From Paraclostridium tenue (GTDB lineage: Bacteria > Bacillota > Clostridia > Peptostreptococcales > Peptostreptococcaceae), in NCBI RefSeq assembly GCF_015668515.1, contig NZ_JADPFO010000001.1, forward strand, positions 237,139-301,138: a stretch of 64,000 nt of DNA, written 5' to 3'. The position numbers were made by a program, and so were the translations under genes. How positions within the stretch are numbered: position 1 is the stretch's first letter; every line of letters begins with the position of its first letter. Below, one piece after another: positions 26,443-36,124 of this stretch. The notes under the pieces were generated by a model. The model did not search any database, was not told where the DNA came from, and worked only from the letters and a program-made list of their open reading frames with translations.

Positions 26443-27093
26443 ATGAGATTATTAGATATTTTATTTTATCTATTAAGGTGTAATTCTAAAGTTACAATTA
26501 AGGAGTTATCTGAAATTTTTAATGTATCTACTAAAACAATAAGAAGGGATTTAGATAAGTTATCAATACTAGGAATACCTATAATTATATATAGAGGTGT
26601 AAACGGAGGAGTAGAGATTGATAAAAACTATATAATATCAAAGTATATACTAAAATATAGTGATTATGGATCTTTAATATTTGCATTGTATATAGGTGAA
26701 AAAATAAGTAAGGATATAAGTGAATCTTTTTTGATTGAAAAATTTAAGTTCGTAGATAATGATAGATGTTCTAAAATTTTAAGTAATCTTAGAGAACGAT
26801 TTATAATAGATTTATATGAAGAAGAGTTTGACACTAAAAATGAAATATGCAAAGAAATTGATAGATCTTTAGATAATAAGTCATTTATACAATTAGAAGT
26901 AAAAGGTAATAAGTTTGAAGTATATCCAATCTCTTATGTACTAAGAAAAGAAGGTTTATGTTTATATTGCTATAGAGAAGAGTATATGATTATTTTAATT
27001 AATAAAATATCTAATGCTATGATGTGTAATAAAAGTTATGAAGGTACTATAATCAGCTATTCTGAAAATAAAGATAAAATAAAATTTATTTAA
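26443..27093 (+). CDS. HTH_11 / WYL-like transcriptional regulator
   Basis: A 216-residue protein with an N-terminal winged helix (TIKELSEIFNVSTKTIRRDLDKLSILGIPI, residues 17-46) as in DeoR/YafY regulators, a middle helical part, and a C-terminal strand-rich region (QLEVKGNKFEVYPISYVLRKEGLCLYCY) that reads as a short WYL domain. WYL proteins sense ligands or nucleic acid. GAAAGGAAG precedes the ATG. Probably co-transcribed with the M20 enzyme. Confidence 0.8.
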   Translation: MRLLDILFYLLRCNSKVTIKELSEIFNVSTKTIRRDLDKLSILGIPIIIYRGVNGGVEIDKNYIISKYILKYSDYGSLIFALYIGEKISKDISESFLIEKFKFVDNDRCSKILSNLRERFIIDLYEEEFDTKNEICKEIDRSLDNKSFIQLEVKGNKFEVYPISYVLRKEGLCLYCYREEYMIILINKISNAMMCNKSYEGTIISYSENKDKIKFI

Positions 27094-27200
27094 TTGCATT
27101 TTTATAATAAAGTTTAAGAAAATTATTAGATTAGTAAAAAGTTATTTAGTAAGTGTAAAAATAAATGACTATGTAGAAAATTATAAAGATAAATTGTGTG

Positions 27201-27272
27201 TATGATTATTGCGAATCATATATAACATTGAAATACACAAAAAATGTATTGTTTTTTACAATACATTTTTTA
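27201..27272 (+). repeat. Structured repeat copy A with terminator
   Basis: A 7-bp hairpin TATGATT / AATCATA (27201-27220), a linker ACATTGAAATACACAAAAAA, then terminator TGTATTG / CAATACA with T6. Positions 27201-27251 align without gaps to 30127-30177 (42 of 51 identical). The rest of 27094-27463 is AT-rich without a recognisable gene. Confidence 0.65.
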
Positions 27273-27463
27273 TTTTTGATAATTATAATAAATCAACATA
27301 AGATATAGTTGATTTTATAGTAGGAGGGATGGAACTATTGAAGATATAAGTTTAGTATGGATTTTATTGTAGATATTTGTAGTTTTATGTATTGAAAAAA
27401 TATATACATCACAATATAATGAAAATGCAACATAACATAAAAATTAAAAAAGGATGTGTTATA

Positions 27464-28471
27464 TTGAGGGATACAATATTATTAGAAGAAATAATAAATA
27501 TAGAGTCATTTCAAAAAATACAAGATGATATAGCTAAAGCTACAGATGTAGCTATAATAATGGTAGATTATAAGGGTAAACCAATAACAAGACATAGCAA
27601 CTGTACAAAATTTTGCTGTATGGTTAGAGAAATAAATGAATATTCGGCTTTATGTGAAAAGTGTGATTCTAGAGGAGGAGTAGAATCTGCTAGAATTAAA
27701 GAAGCATATATATATAAATGTCATAAAGGGTTAGTAGATTTTGCTGTACCTATAATAGTTAGGGGTCAATATTTAGGAGCTATGATGGCAGGTCAGATTT
27801 TAGTAGAGGAAAATGATAATCTTGAATTAGAAGAAGTTGTAAAAGTAGACAATACTTTCAAAAATTTGGATAAAAGATTAAAAAAAGAACTTGAGATAGA
27901 ATATAGTAAACTACCTATTTTAAATTTTGACAAGATAAAATCCATAGCGCAGATGATGTTTCATATAAGTAATTATATAGTAGAAGAAGCATTACTTAAG
28001 ATGTCCTTAAATGAAATTAACTACGAACATGATAATGAACAAAAGGAAAATAAAGATAGTAGTAAATGTATAGATATAGAAGAAGTAGATGCAAAGGAAA
28101 ATGTTAATTTAATGATTAACGAAGATGATGGAAAATCTCCAATTATGAAAGCTATTGAATATATTGATAATAACATTTATGAAAGTATAACTTTAAAAAA
28201 AATATCTTTTATATGTAATTTAAGTCAATGCTATTTTAGTAAATTATTTAAAAAGGAAACAGGAATTAATTTTATTGAATATTTAAATATGAAAAAGATA
28301 GCAAAAGCAAAGCAATTGTTAATAAATACTGATAAAGCAATAAATAATATTTCTTTAGATTTAGGATTTGAAGACTGTGGTTATTTTATAAGGATATTTA
28401 AAAAGTTAGAGGGAACAACTCCAAAAAAATTTAGGGATATGTATAAAAAACTAGTGCAATTTAAAAAATAG
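27464..28471 (+). CDS. PocR-domain AraC-family regulator
   Basis: About 335 residues. N-terminal PocR sensory domain: FQKIQDDIAKATDVAIIMVDYKGKPITRHSN, then Cys cluster (CTKFCCMVREINEYSALCEKCD) and FAVPIIVRGQYLGAMMAGQI. Acidic linker, then two AraC HTH motifs (ITLKKISFICNLSQCYFSKLFKKETG; INNISLDLGFEDCGYFIRIFKK). PocR domains sense small hydroxylated compounds in diol/ethanolamine-type regulons. Start set at TTG 27464 with AAAGGA ten bases upstream; the frame is open back to another TTG at 27392. Presumed activator of the next gene, an alcohol dehydrogenase. Confidence 0.88.
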   Translation: MRDTILLEEIINIESFQKIQDDIAKATDVAIIMVDYKGKPITRHSNCTKFCCMVREINEYSALCEKCDSRGGVESARIKEAYIYKCHKGLVDFAVPIIVRGQYLGAMMAGQILVEENDNLELEEVVKVDNTFKNLDKRLKKELEIEYSKLPILNFDKIKSIAQMMFHISNYIVEEALLKMSLNEINYEHDNEQKENKDSSKCIDIEEVDAKENVNLMINEDDGKSPIMKAIEYIDNNIYESITLKKISFICNLSQCYFSKLFKKETGINFIEYLNMKKIAKAKQLLINTDKAINNISLDLGFEDCGYFIRIFKKLEGTTPKKFRDMYKKLVQFKK

Positions 28472-28520
28472 GATTTTTTTGCTCTTTTTTACCTTTGATA
28501 CAAAAAAATCCTATTTTTAA
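28463..28520 (+). terminator. Terminator of PocR regulator
   Basis: AAATAGGATTTTTTTG and its exact complement around a 20-base loop, ending in T5; the stem overlaps the stop codon. Confidence 0.75.
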
Positions 28521-28597
28521 AGTTAAAATAGACTAAAATTTTACATAAAAAGTTAAAATATTAAGATGTATTTAATAAGAAAAAAAGTTAAAATTAT

Positions 28598-28629
28598 ATC
28601 AAGGAAAACGAAAACCTTAAATCAAGGAA
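28598..28629 (+). promoter_or_regulatory. Direct repeat, candidate AraC-type operator
   Basis: ATCAAGGAA at 28598 and 28621 (23-base period), each followed shortly by ACGAAA. Two helical turns apart is typical of AraC-family half sites; the PocR-AraC protein encoded just upstream is the obvious candidate binder. Confidence 0.5.
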
Positions 28630-28709
28630 GCACACGAAATTGAGCCTCAATAGATTTGAAGCTTTAGCTAAATGTTCAGATTGACAGATATAAATTGGAG
28701 GAATATAAA

Positions 28710-29870
28710 ATGGGCAGAATGTATGATTATTTAGTACCAAGTGTTAACTTTATGGGACCAGGATGTTTAAAAGTTATCGGTGAAAGAGCTAAAATGTTAG
28801 GTGGAAAGAAAGTTTTAATAGTTACAGATAAATTTTTAAGAACTCAAGAAAATGGAGCAGTTGAACAAACTATAAAATATTTAACACAAGAAGGTATTGA
28901 AGTTGTTATATACGATGGAACTGAACCAAATCCAAAAGATACAAATGTAGCTGATGGCTTAAAAATATTCAAAGATGAAAACTGTGATATGATAGTTACA
29001 GTAGGTGGAGGTTCTTCTCATGACTGTGGTAAAGGTATAGGTATAGCTGCAACTCATGAAGGTGATTTATATGAATATGCAGGTATAGAAACATTAACTA
29101 ATGCATTACCGCCAATATTAGCAGTAAATACAACAGCAGGAACTGGAAGTGAAGTTACTAGACACTGTGTTATAACTAATACAAAAACTAAGGTTAAATA
29201 TGTTATAGTAAGTTGGAGAAACTTACCATTAGTATCTTTTAATGATCCAGAATTAATGATTGGAAAACCAGCAGGACTTACTGCAGCTACAGGAATGGAT
29301 GCATTAACTCATGCAGTAGAAGCTTATGTTTCTAAAGATGCTAACCCTGTAACAGATGCATCTGCTATACAATCAATAAAATTAATATCTAATAACTTAA
29401 GACAAGCAGTTGCTATGGGTGAGAATTTAGAAGCTAGAACAAATATGGCTTACGCATCATTATTAGCTGGTATGGCGTTTAACAATGCTAACTTAGGTTA
29501 TGTTCATGCTATGGCTCACCAATTAGGTGGATTATACGACATGCCACACGGTGTTGCTAATGCAATGTTATTACCTCATGTTTGTAAGTACAATATAATA
29601 TCTAACCCACAAAAGTTTGCCGATATAGCTGAATTTATGGGAGAAAACATAGTTGGGTTATCAGTTCATGAATCAGCTGAAAAAGCAATAGATGCAATGT
29701 TTAGATTATCTAAAGATATAGGAATACCAACTTCATTAAAAGAAATGGGAATAAAAGAAGAAGATTTCGAATATATGGCTGAAATGGCTCTTAAAGATGG
29801 AAATGCATTTAGTAATCCAAGAAAAGGTAACAAACAAGATATAATAAATATATTTAAAGCAGCATATTAA
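28710..29870 (+). CDS. Iron-containing alcohol dehydrogenase
   Basis: A 386-residue group III Fe-ADH, close to 1,3-propanediol / methanol-type dehydrogenases. NAD site GGGSSHDCGKG (99-109); metal ligands Asp197, His201, His266, His280 (GMDALTHAVEAY; VHAMAHQLGGLYDMPHG). It interconverts an aldehyde and a primary alcohol with NAD(H). GGAGG precedes the ATG at 28710 (a TTG further upstream is spurious). Its codons are biased toward preferred, C-ending ones, suggesting strong expression. Likely target of the PocR regulator upstream. Confidence 0.92.
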   Translation: MGRMYDYLVPSVNFMGPGCLKVIGERAKMLGGKKVLIVTDKFLRTQENGAVEQTIKYLTQEGIEVVIYDGTEPNPKDTNVADGLKIFKDENCDMIVTVGGGSSHDCGKGIGIAATHEGDLYEYAGIETLTNALPPILAVNTTAGTGSEVTRHCVITNTKTKVKYVIVSWRNLPLVSFNDPELMIGKPAGLTAATGMDALTHAVEAYVSKDANPVTDASAIQSIKLISNNLRQAVAMGENLEARTNMAYASLLAGMAFNNANLGYVHAMAHQLGGLYDMPHGVANAMLLPHVCKYNIISNPQKFADIAEFMGENIVGLSVHESAEKAIDAMFRLSKDIGIPTSLKEMGIKEEDFEYMAEMALKDGNAFSNPRKGNKQDIINIFKAAY

Positions 29871-29871
29871 T

Positions 29872-29909
29872 AAAAATATCTCCTTTCAGAACTGAGAGGG
29901 GAATTTTTA
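29872..29909 (+). terminator. Terminator of alcohol dehydrogenase
   Basis: Imperfect stem AAAAATATCTCCTTTCAG / CTGAGAGGGGAATTTTT with T5. Confidence 0.6.
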
Positions 29910-30126
29910 TGGGTGAGATTGGGATAAGTTTTTGCAGGTCTAATGTAAAGACTAGCACATTTTTCAAGTAGCTAACTTGATTGAAAATATAGTTTAATAT
30001 CAGTTATACCATTTACATGTGAAACTGTAGTTTTATAATATGATAATCAATAATTATAGGTTTAAATGTTGAATAATATGTTTTTTATATTTATAAATAA
30101 AAAATAAAAATTAATAAAATAGTAGA

Positions 30127-30206
30127 TATGATTATAATGAATCGTATCCACCATTGAAATTCACAAAAAAGGTATTGATAGATTTAACTATCAATACCTT
30201 TTTTAT
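30127..30206 (+). repeat. Structured repeat copy B with terminator
   Basis: Hairpin GATATGATT / AATCGTATC (from 30125, one G-U), linker CCATTGAAATTCACAAAAAA, then terminator GGTATTGATA / TATCAATACC with T6. Gapless 42 of 51 match to copy A at 27201. The stem pair T-A of copy A is replaced by G-C here, a compensatory change. Lies 60 bases before the exopolysaccharide operon; the rest of the 397-base gap after the dehydrogenase has no gene. Confidence 0.65.
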
Positions 30207-30267
30207 ATAGGAAAAATGCAAAAGTAGGAAGAGTATGATAAAATAAAAAAAAGAAAGGAGCGATTAT

Positions 30268-31116
30268 ATGAATAGAATATCTAAAAAGATAGATGGATAT
30301 TTTTTAGGACTAATATTAGAATTATTTATAATTACGGTGTTATTTGTATTTAACTCAAAATTTCAAATACAAAGTTTAAGTTTTATAATGTTTTGCATAA
30401 CATTTTTCACTATAATTGTAACTTACACAGGAGGAATAATAGTGGGGCTTATATCTACATCAATAGCTATATTTATGTATGCAGCATATATATTTTACAT
30501 AAGTTTAGCAAATAGTGTAGAGATAACATATATTTCTTATTTATGGATGGTATTTATGCCAATAGTATCTTACACAACTGGAAAATTTACGAACAGTATA
30601 AATAATCTTCAACAATCAAACATTAAATTAGAAAGGGAATATGAAAACTTAGTTACTATACATGAAGACACAGGATTATTCAATGTAAAAGCATTTTATA
30701 TGAACTTGGAAAGAGAAATTAGTAAGGCCAAAAGACATAAAACTGAACTTACTTTAATGCTTGTAAAATTATCATATTATAAAGAAACAAAGAAAATACT
30801 TGGAGAATCTAAAACTAATAAACTAATGAAAGATATAAGTAACATAATAACAAAGTCTACAAGAATCGAAGATGAAAGATACACAATAGAAAATGATACT
30901 ATAGCTATTATAATGCCAAATACGGGGGAAAACGGTGCTAATATAGTGAAAGAAAGAATAAAAACAGGTATAGGTGAAATTAGTTTAAGTCTAAAAAACA
31001 ATAAAAACTATATAAATATAGACACAAAAATAGCAGCATTAGAATACAAAAAAGGTATACAGTCTCCTATTGAATTCAAAACATATGTACAAGAGGAGCT
31101 ACAATATGATGTTTAA
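30268..31116 (+). CDS. Membrane protein with degenerate GGDEF domain
   Basis: Four or five membrane helices (residues 10-115), a short coiled coil, then a GGDEF-like fold that opens EDTGLFNVKAFYMNLEREISKAKRH. Where GG[D/E]EF should stand the sequence reads RYTIENDTIAIIMPNTG, so catalytic diguanylate cyclase activity is not expected. It may act as a c-di-GMP- or GTP-binding or purely structural regulator of the exopolysaccharide synthase encoded downstream. AAAGGAG precedes the ATG; it overlaps the next gene by 11 bases. Confidence 0.8.
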   Translation: MNRISKKIDGYFLGLILELFIITVLFVFNSKFQIQSLSFIMFCITFFTIIVTYTGGIIVGLISTSIAIFMYAAYIFYISLANSVEITYISYLWMVFMPIVSYTTGKFTNSINNLQQSNIKLEREYENLVTIHEDTGLFNVKAFYMNLEREISKAKRHKTELTLMLVKLSYYKETKKILGESKTNKLMKDISNIITKSTRIEDERYTIENDTIAIIMPNTGENGANIVKERIKTGIGEISLSLKNNKNYINIDTKIAALEYKKGIQSPIEFKTYVQEELQYDV

Positions 31117-32725
31117 AAGAACTTTTATAATATCGATAATTTTTATCTCATGTATAATTTTATCAAGTACAAATTTAATTTATGGTGATGACAGTATAAA
31201 TAAAAAATCTCTTATAGTATATGAAACTAAAACAAATTTTAATTCTAATATTAATACAGTAAATCATCTTAATGAACTATTATATGTATTCAATAAAGAT
31301 GTAAAAAGTATTAATATAGATGATTATAAAAAAGGAAATTTAAATAATTATGATTATATATTCGTTATAAATATAAATAATGATATAGGTAATAAAATAT
31401 TTATAGAAGATATTGTTAATAGCAATAAGAATATATACTGGATAGGGGATAAAATTGAAAATTTACTAGAATATAAGAAGAATAAATTTTCAATAAAATA
31501 TATAGGTAAAAATAATAATATAACAAATCTAAATTACAAGGATAATAATATAATTTTAGAAAATAAGAATAATTATAACATAGTAAAACCATCTAATGAA
31601 AGTAAAATTATTTCTACTATGAATGATGGATATAACTCTTATCCATTTGTATTAAAAGAAAAGAACTTATATTATATATCGAATTGGGACATGTATGAAT
31701 CCTATATATTTGAAGATACGTTAAATGACTTCTTCGAAAAAAAATCTTTTAGTGAAAGCAAAATATTTGTAAGAATAGAAGATGTAAATCCTTTTTCAGA
31801 CATAACTAAGCTAAAAGAAATATCTAATTATCTATACGAAGAAAACATTCCATTTATAATATCTTTAACACCTACACATATGCAAAAAAATAGTAAAAAA
31901 ATGATTATGATAGATGATAAGCTTATAAATACTATAAAGTATATGCAACAAAAAGGTGGAAGTGTCATATTAAATGGATATTCACACAACATAAAAAATA
32001 AATCAAAAAAAGCAGAGTATGAGTTTTATAATGAAAAAGTATTAAATAGCAATAATACAGACTTAAACACATATGTTAAAGATAGATTATTAAGTGGTAT
32101 AAGAATATGTATTGAAAATGATATATATCCTTTAGGCTTTGAAGCACAAAAAGATGCAATGACTCAAGCGGGATATAAAGAAATTAAAAAATACATATCA
32201 ACATATGTAGGTAGATATCAGAATAATGATGAAGTTTTTGAGATAAGTACATTTCCATATATGATAAAGGATAGTAAAAACTTTAATATATTAATACCTG
32301 AAAATTTAGGATATTTATCTAGTGATTATAAACTATCATTAGATAAAATAAAGTATAATTATTATAAATTATCTATGGTAAGAGGATATACTGGAGGTTT
32401 TTACTTTAATCCCAATATAAATATAAATTATTTAAAAGAATGTATAGACTATTTTAAATCTAAAAATGTAAGCTTTTTAGATTTAAAAAAGAATACTAAT
32501 TATATAAATATATATGATATAAAAATAAACTCAAATAATAATATAAAAGCAAGTTATGATAAATCTAAATCAATAATAAAAACTGAAAATAATAAAACAT
32601 TTAATAAAGTTATAAGAAATATAAATGATATAGTTCTTAAATTTGTTATTGCAGTATTAATAGTATTTATACTGATATTTATAGTATTTAAGATTATCAA
32701 CAGACAAAAGTTTATAAGGAGATAA
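31106..32725 (+). CDS. DUF2334 polysaccharide-deacetylase-like membrane protein
   Basis: About 540 residues. Signal/anchor at the N-terminus (FIISIIFISCIILSSTNLIYG), a DUF2334 domain with the metal-site Asp in FVRIEDVNPF, PTHMQ and LNGYSHN, and a C-terminal membrane helix. The family belongs to the carbohydrate esterase 4-like NodB fold. Start chosen at ATG 31106 (or 31109) with GAGGAG upstream; the frame is open to 31070. Located in the operon before the glycosyltransferase, so it probably trims or modifies the exported glycan. Confidence 0.82.
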   Translation: MMFKRTFIISIIFISCIILSSTNLIYGDDSINKKSLIVYETKTNFNSNINTVNHLNELLYVFNKDVKSINIDDYKKGNLNNYDYIFVININNDIGNKIFIEDIVNSNKNIYWIGDKIENLLEYKKNKFSIKYIGKNNNITNLNYKDNNIILENKNNYNIVKPSNESKIISTMNDGYNSYPFVLKEKNLYYISNWDMYESYIFEDTLNDFFEKKSFSESKIFVRIEDVNPFSDITKLKEISNYLYEENIPFIISLTPTHMQKNSKKMIMIDDKLINTIKYMQQKGGSVILNGYSHNIKNKSKKAEYEFYNEKVLNSNNTDLNTYVKDRLLSGIRICIENDIYPLGFEAQKDAMTQAGYKEIKKYISTYVGRYQNNDEVFEISTFPYMIKDSKNFNILIPENLGYLSSDYKLSLDKIKYNYYKLSMVRGYTGGFYFNPNININYLKECIDYFKSKNVSFLDLKKNTNYINIYDIKINSNNNIKASYDKSKSIIKTENNKTFNKVIRNINDIVLKFVIAVLIVFILIFIVFKIINRQKFIRR

Positions 32726-32727
32726 CT

Positions 32728-33978
32728 ATGATAGGTTTGGTAGATATTATATTTTTAATTTCATTAGCATCTATATGGGCAATACTTTTAATAAATATAA
32801 TATTAGCTATAAATGGATACATCTATTACTTAAGGAGTCTTAAATTTAAAGATGAGAAGTTAAAAGAGTACCCATTTGTATCAATATTAGTACCAGCACA
32901 TAACGAAGGAAAAGTAATAGGAAAAACAGTAGAATCATTATTATTATTAGATTATCCAAGAGATAAAATGGAGCTTATAGTGATAAATGATAATTCTAGT
33001 GATGACTCGAAGGAAATATTAGAATCTATAAAAAATAGATATAGAAACTATAATTTTACGATTATAAATACTGACAATAAAACAGGTGGTAAAGGGAAAT
33101 CAAATGCACTAAATATTGGATATAAAATATCAAAGGGAGAGTATATTGCAATATATGATGCGGACAATACACCAGAAAAAACTGCTTTAAGATACTTGAT
33201 ACAGACCATTGTTAAAGATGAAAAATTAGGAGCAGTTATAGGGAAATTTAGAACTCGAAATAAACATAAAAATATACTAACAAAGTTTATAAATATAGAA
33301 ACTTTAAGTTTTCAATGGATAGCACAAGCAGGTAGAAAACAATTATTAGGTCTTTGTACAATACCTGGTACAAACTTTGTACTTAGAAAAAGTACTATGG
33401 AAAATTTAGGTGGATGGGATACAAAAGCAATAGCAGAGGATACTGAAATAAGTTTTAGAATTTATAAAATGGGACAACGAATAACTTATGTTCCTCAAGC
33501 AGTAACTTGGGAACAAGAACCAGAAACAGTAAATGTATGGATAAAGCAAAGAACAAGATGGGTAAAAGGAAATATATATGTACTACTTAAGTATATTACT
33601 AATCTATTTAAGGGTAAACAAAATCGAGTTTTATTTGATATATTATATTTTTTCTCTGTATATTTTTTATTTTTAACATCAGTTGTATTATCAGACATAA
33701 TATTTTTACTAGGAATATTTAAAATAGTAGTTATAAATATACCTTTTAACTTTTTTACTATATGGATGTTATCATACATACTATTTATAGTACAGGTATC
33801 TATAACACTTAGTATGGAAAAAGGAGAAAGCACCTTAAGTAATATATTTTTAGTTGGGCTTATGTACTTTACATATTCTCAAATGTGGTTAATTGTTGCT
33901 ATAAAAGGAATGATAGGGTATTTTTTAGATGCCATACACAAAAGAGAAGTAAAATGGTATAAAACAGAAAGGTTTTAG
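32728..33978 (+). CDS. Processive GT2 glycosyltransferase (BcsA/IcaA-like)
   Basis: A 416-residue membrane synthase: one or two N-terminal helices, GT2 domain with VPAHNEG, the DAD of IYDADNTPEK, acceptor ED in IAEDTEIS and the QxxRW motif in IKQRTRWVKG, then four membrane helices. This is the layout of cellulose/PNAG synthases that polymerise and export a beta-glycan. No PilZ domain is present, so c-di-GMP control would need another protein. Two bases separate it from the upstream gene. Confidence 0.92.
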   Translation: MIGLVDIIFLISLASIWAILLINIILAINGYIYYLRSLKFKDEKLKEYPFVSILVPAHNEGKVIGKTVESLLLLDYPRDKMELIVINDNSSDDSKEILESIKNRYRNYNFTIINTDNKTGGKGKSNALNIGYKISKGEYIAIYDADNTPEKTALRYLIQTIVKDEKLGAVIGKFRTRNKHKNILTKFINIETLSFQWIAQAGRKQLLGLCTIPGTNFVLRKSTMENLGGWDTKAIAEDTEISFRIYKMGQRITYVPQAVTWEQEPETVNVWIKQRTRWVKGNIYVLLKYITNLFKGKQNRVLFDILYFFSVYFLFLTSVVLSDIIFLLGIFKIVVINIPFNFFTIWMLSYILFIVQVSITLSMEKGESTLSNIFLVGLMYFTYSQMWLIVAIKGMIGYFLDAIHKREVKWYKTERF

Positions 33979-33989
33979 GAGAAAATAAA

Positions 33990-36047
33990 ATGAGATTAAT
34001 AACAATAATGATATCATTAATTATTAGTTTTACAAGCTTTGATATAGTTTTTGCACAGGAAAATGTAAAAAATTATAAATTTGAAAATGATATAACTATG
34101 AGTGGGGTTATAAGTAGTACTAACAAATATTTTGATTTGCCTCAAAATGTATCAATTAAAGATGCTAAAATAAATTTAGTGTATACAAAAAGTGAACTAT
34201 TAGATGTAGATTATTCTACAATAACGATAATTGTAAATGATGTGCCTATACACTCAGAAAGGTTAAGTGGAAACAAGGAATATAAGAAGAAAATAAGTAT
34301 AGACATACCAAAAGATTTAATAAAAAGAGGATACAATGAAGTAGAAATAAAGGCATATAAGACCATCTCTGATAAGATTTGTAGGGACGATTCAAATACG
34401 GCTAACTGGTTAGTAATACATAAAGAATCTGATATAAGCTTATCTTATAACTATAAGCCAGTATCAAATTTAATAAGTGAATACAAAGATACTTACATAA
34501 ATTTAAATACAGGTAATGAATTAGAAACAAGCATATTAATACCAGATAACTATTCAAATGAAGAATTAACTTCTGCTATGATATTTGCTAATGATTTTGG
34601 CGAAAAAATAAAATATGAAAATATAGACTTTAATATAAGTACATACTCTCAGTTTAAAAATAAAGACAAAAATATTATATATATAGGTAAAGAAAGTAAC
34701 ACTTCAATTGACATACTTAACTTGTTAACAGAAAAAGAAAAAGAAAATATAAATAATAATTGTGTTATAAAAAATGTAAACTCAATATTTGATAAAAATA
34801 AAAAAATGCTTCTTTTAATATCAAATAATGAAGAATTACTTAAAAAAGCAAGTAAACTTATAAGTAGTGAAGATTTAATAAATGAAATAAATGAAGATAG
34901 TATATTAATAAATAAAGATACAGATGTAAATGATATATATGATTATAAAAGTAAAAATACATTATCTTTTAAAGACTTAGGGTATGATAATATCACATTA
35001 AAGGGGCCATTTACACAAGAAGCAATAATTGATATAAATGTACCTAAAAGTAAAGAAGTAAAAGAAGGTAGTAGCATAAATTTAGACTTTAGATATGGTG
35101 AAAATTTAGATTTTGAAAGATCTCTAGTAACTATATATGTAAATAATATACCGATAGGTAGCAAGAAGTTAAGTAAGGAAAATGCTAATAATGATACATT
35201 AAAATTGAATTTTCCCAAAGAGATTTTAGGTCAAAATTATTATCAAATAAAAGTTGTATTTAATCTAGAATTGTTAGATTTAGCTTGCGTAACTAGAGAT
35301 ACTGATAATCCATTTGCATATATATCAAATGAATCATATATAAAATTTGATTATAATGATATTAATAATTTAACTATGACAAATTACCCATATCCATTCG
35401 CAAAGGATGATAAGGTTAATGATTTAGTTGTTGTGGTACCAGATAAGTTAAACTCAACAGAGTTGACGCAAATAGGTAGTATAATATCTTATATAGGACA
35501 TAGTGTTAAATATAATAATGGAGATATGAAATTTATAAAATCAAGCGAATTAAATTCAGATGATAAAAAGGGGAATTTAATAATAATTGGAACTCCAAAC
35601 AATAATCTACTTATAAAAGATGTAAATAAATACATGAATTTAAAATTTAATAAAGACTATACAGGATTTGAAAATAATAAAAAGATAAAGTTTATAGGAG
35701 ATTATTCAAAAGAATTGGCAACAATACAAATGTTAAAATCACCATATAATAATGAGAAAGGAATGATGATTTTAGCATCAACACAGATGAAAGATTTAAA
35801 ATTAAGTAGCAGATACTTAAGTGATTTAGATCTTACAAAATCGCTAAAAGGAGATACAATAGTAATTGATAGGGAAGGTAAAATAAAAGATTTAAATTAT
35901 AGTTTAGATGATGTAGATGAAGATAAAGAAATAAAAGAATCTAATAAATTGGATGATGATAGTAAGACGTTTATAATAATATCAGGGGTATTATTTTTAA
36001 TGGTTGCAACAGCAACAGTTTTATTAGCATTAAAGTATAAAAAATAG
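33990..36047 (+). CDS. BcsB-like cellulose synthase partner
   Basis: A 685-residue protein with a signal peptide (residues 1-22, ending FDIVFAQ), two repeated BcsB halves each with a jelly-roll strand pattern (STITIIVNDVPIHSERL; SLVTIYVNNIPIGSKKL), and a C-terminal membrane helix (FIIISGVLFLMVATATVLLAL). BcsB proteins sit outside the membrane and guide the nascent glycan leaving the synthase. Overlaps the operon by 11-base spacing after the GT2 gene. Confidence 0.88.
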   Translation: MRLITIMISLIISFTSFDIVFAQENVKNYKFENDITMSGVISSTNKYFDLPQNVSIKDAKINLVYTKSELLDVDYSTITIIVNDVPIHSERLSGNKEYKKKISIDIPKDLIKRGYNEVEIKAYKTISDKICRDDSNTANWLVIHKESDISLSYNYKPVSNLISEYKDTYINLNTGNELETSILIPDNYSNEELTSAMIFANDFGEKIKYENIDFNISTYSQFKNKDKNIIYIGKESNTSIDILNLLTEKEKENINNNCVIKNVNSIFDKNKKMLLLISNNEELLKKASKLISSEDLINEINEDSILINKDTDVNDIYDYKSKNTLSFKDLGYDNITLKGPFTQEAIIDINVPKSKEVKEGSSINLDFRYGENLDFERSLVTIYVNNIPIGSKKLSKENANNDTLKLNFPKEILGQNYYQIKVVFNLELLDLACVTRDTDNPFAYISNESYIKFDYNDINNLTMTNYPYPFAKDDKVNDLVVVVPDKLNSTELTQIGSIISYIGHSVKYNNGDMKFIKSSELNSDDKKGNLIIIGTPNNNLLIKDVNKYMNLKFNKDYTGFENNKKIKFIGDYSKELATIQMLKSPYNNEKGMMILASTQMKDLKLSSRYLSDLDLTKSLKGDTIVIDREGKIKDLNYSLDDVDEDKEIKESNKLDDDSKTFIIISGVLFLMVATATVLLALKYKK

Positions 36048-36066
36048 AAACGATAAATTAAAATAT

Positions 36067-36100
36067 AAAATACTAAGCATTAATTAATGCTTAGTATTTT
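36067..36100 (+). terminator. Hairpin inside the exopolysaccharide operon
   Basis: AAAATACTAAGCATTAA and its exact complement, no real loop, weak T tail (TTTTATACTTT). Possibly a partial terminator or RNA-processing point between the BcsB-like and hydrolase genes. Confidence 0.65.
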
Positions 36101-36124
36101 ATACTTTATAAAGATAGGAGAAAT

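Noticed and set aside
27201-27272. c-di-GMP riboswitch as identity of the repeated element near PocR and the exopolysaccharide operon
   Set aside because: None of the conserved GEMM-I or class II sequence blocks could be found.
28560-28709. ANTAR-type tandem hairpins in the leader of the alcohol dehydrogenase
   Set aside because: No pair of hairpins with the required A/G positions in six-base loops; the direct repeat is a simpler reading.
29910-29972. A 20-codon ORF starting inside the tail of the alcohol dehydrogenase terminator, with GAGAGGGG upstream
   Set aside because: The apparent RBS is the terminator stem itself; the peptide has no recognisable feature.
30268-31116. Active diguanylate cyclase
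   Set aside because: The GG(D/E)EF active site is absent, replaced by residues that cannot bind and cyclise GTP in the known way.
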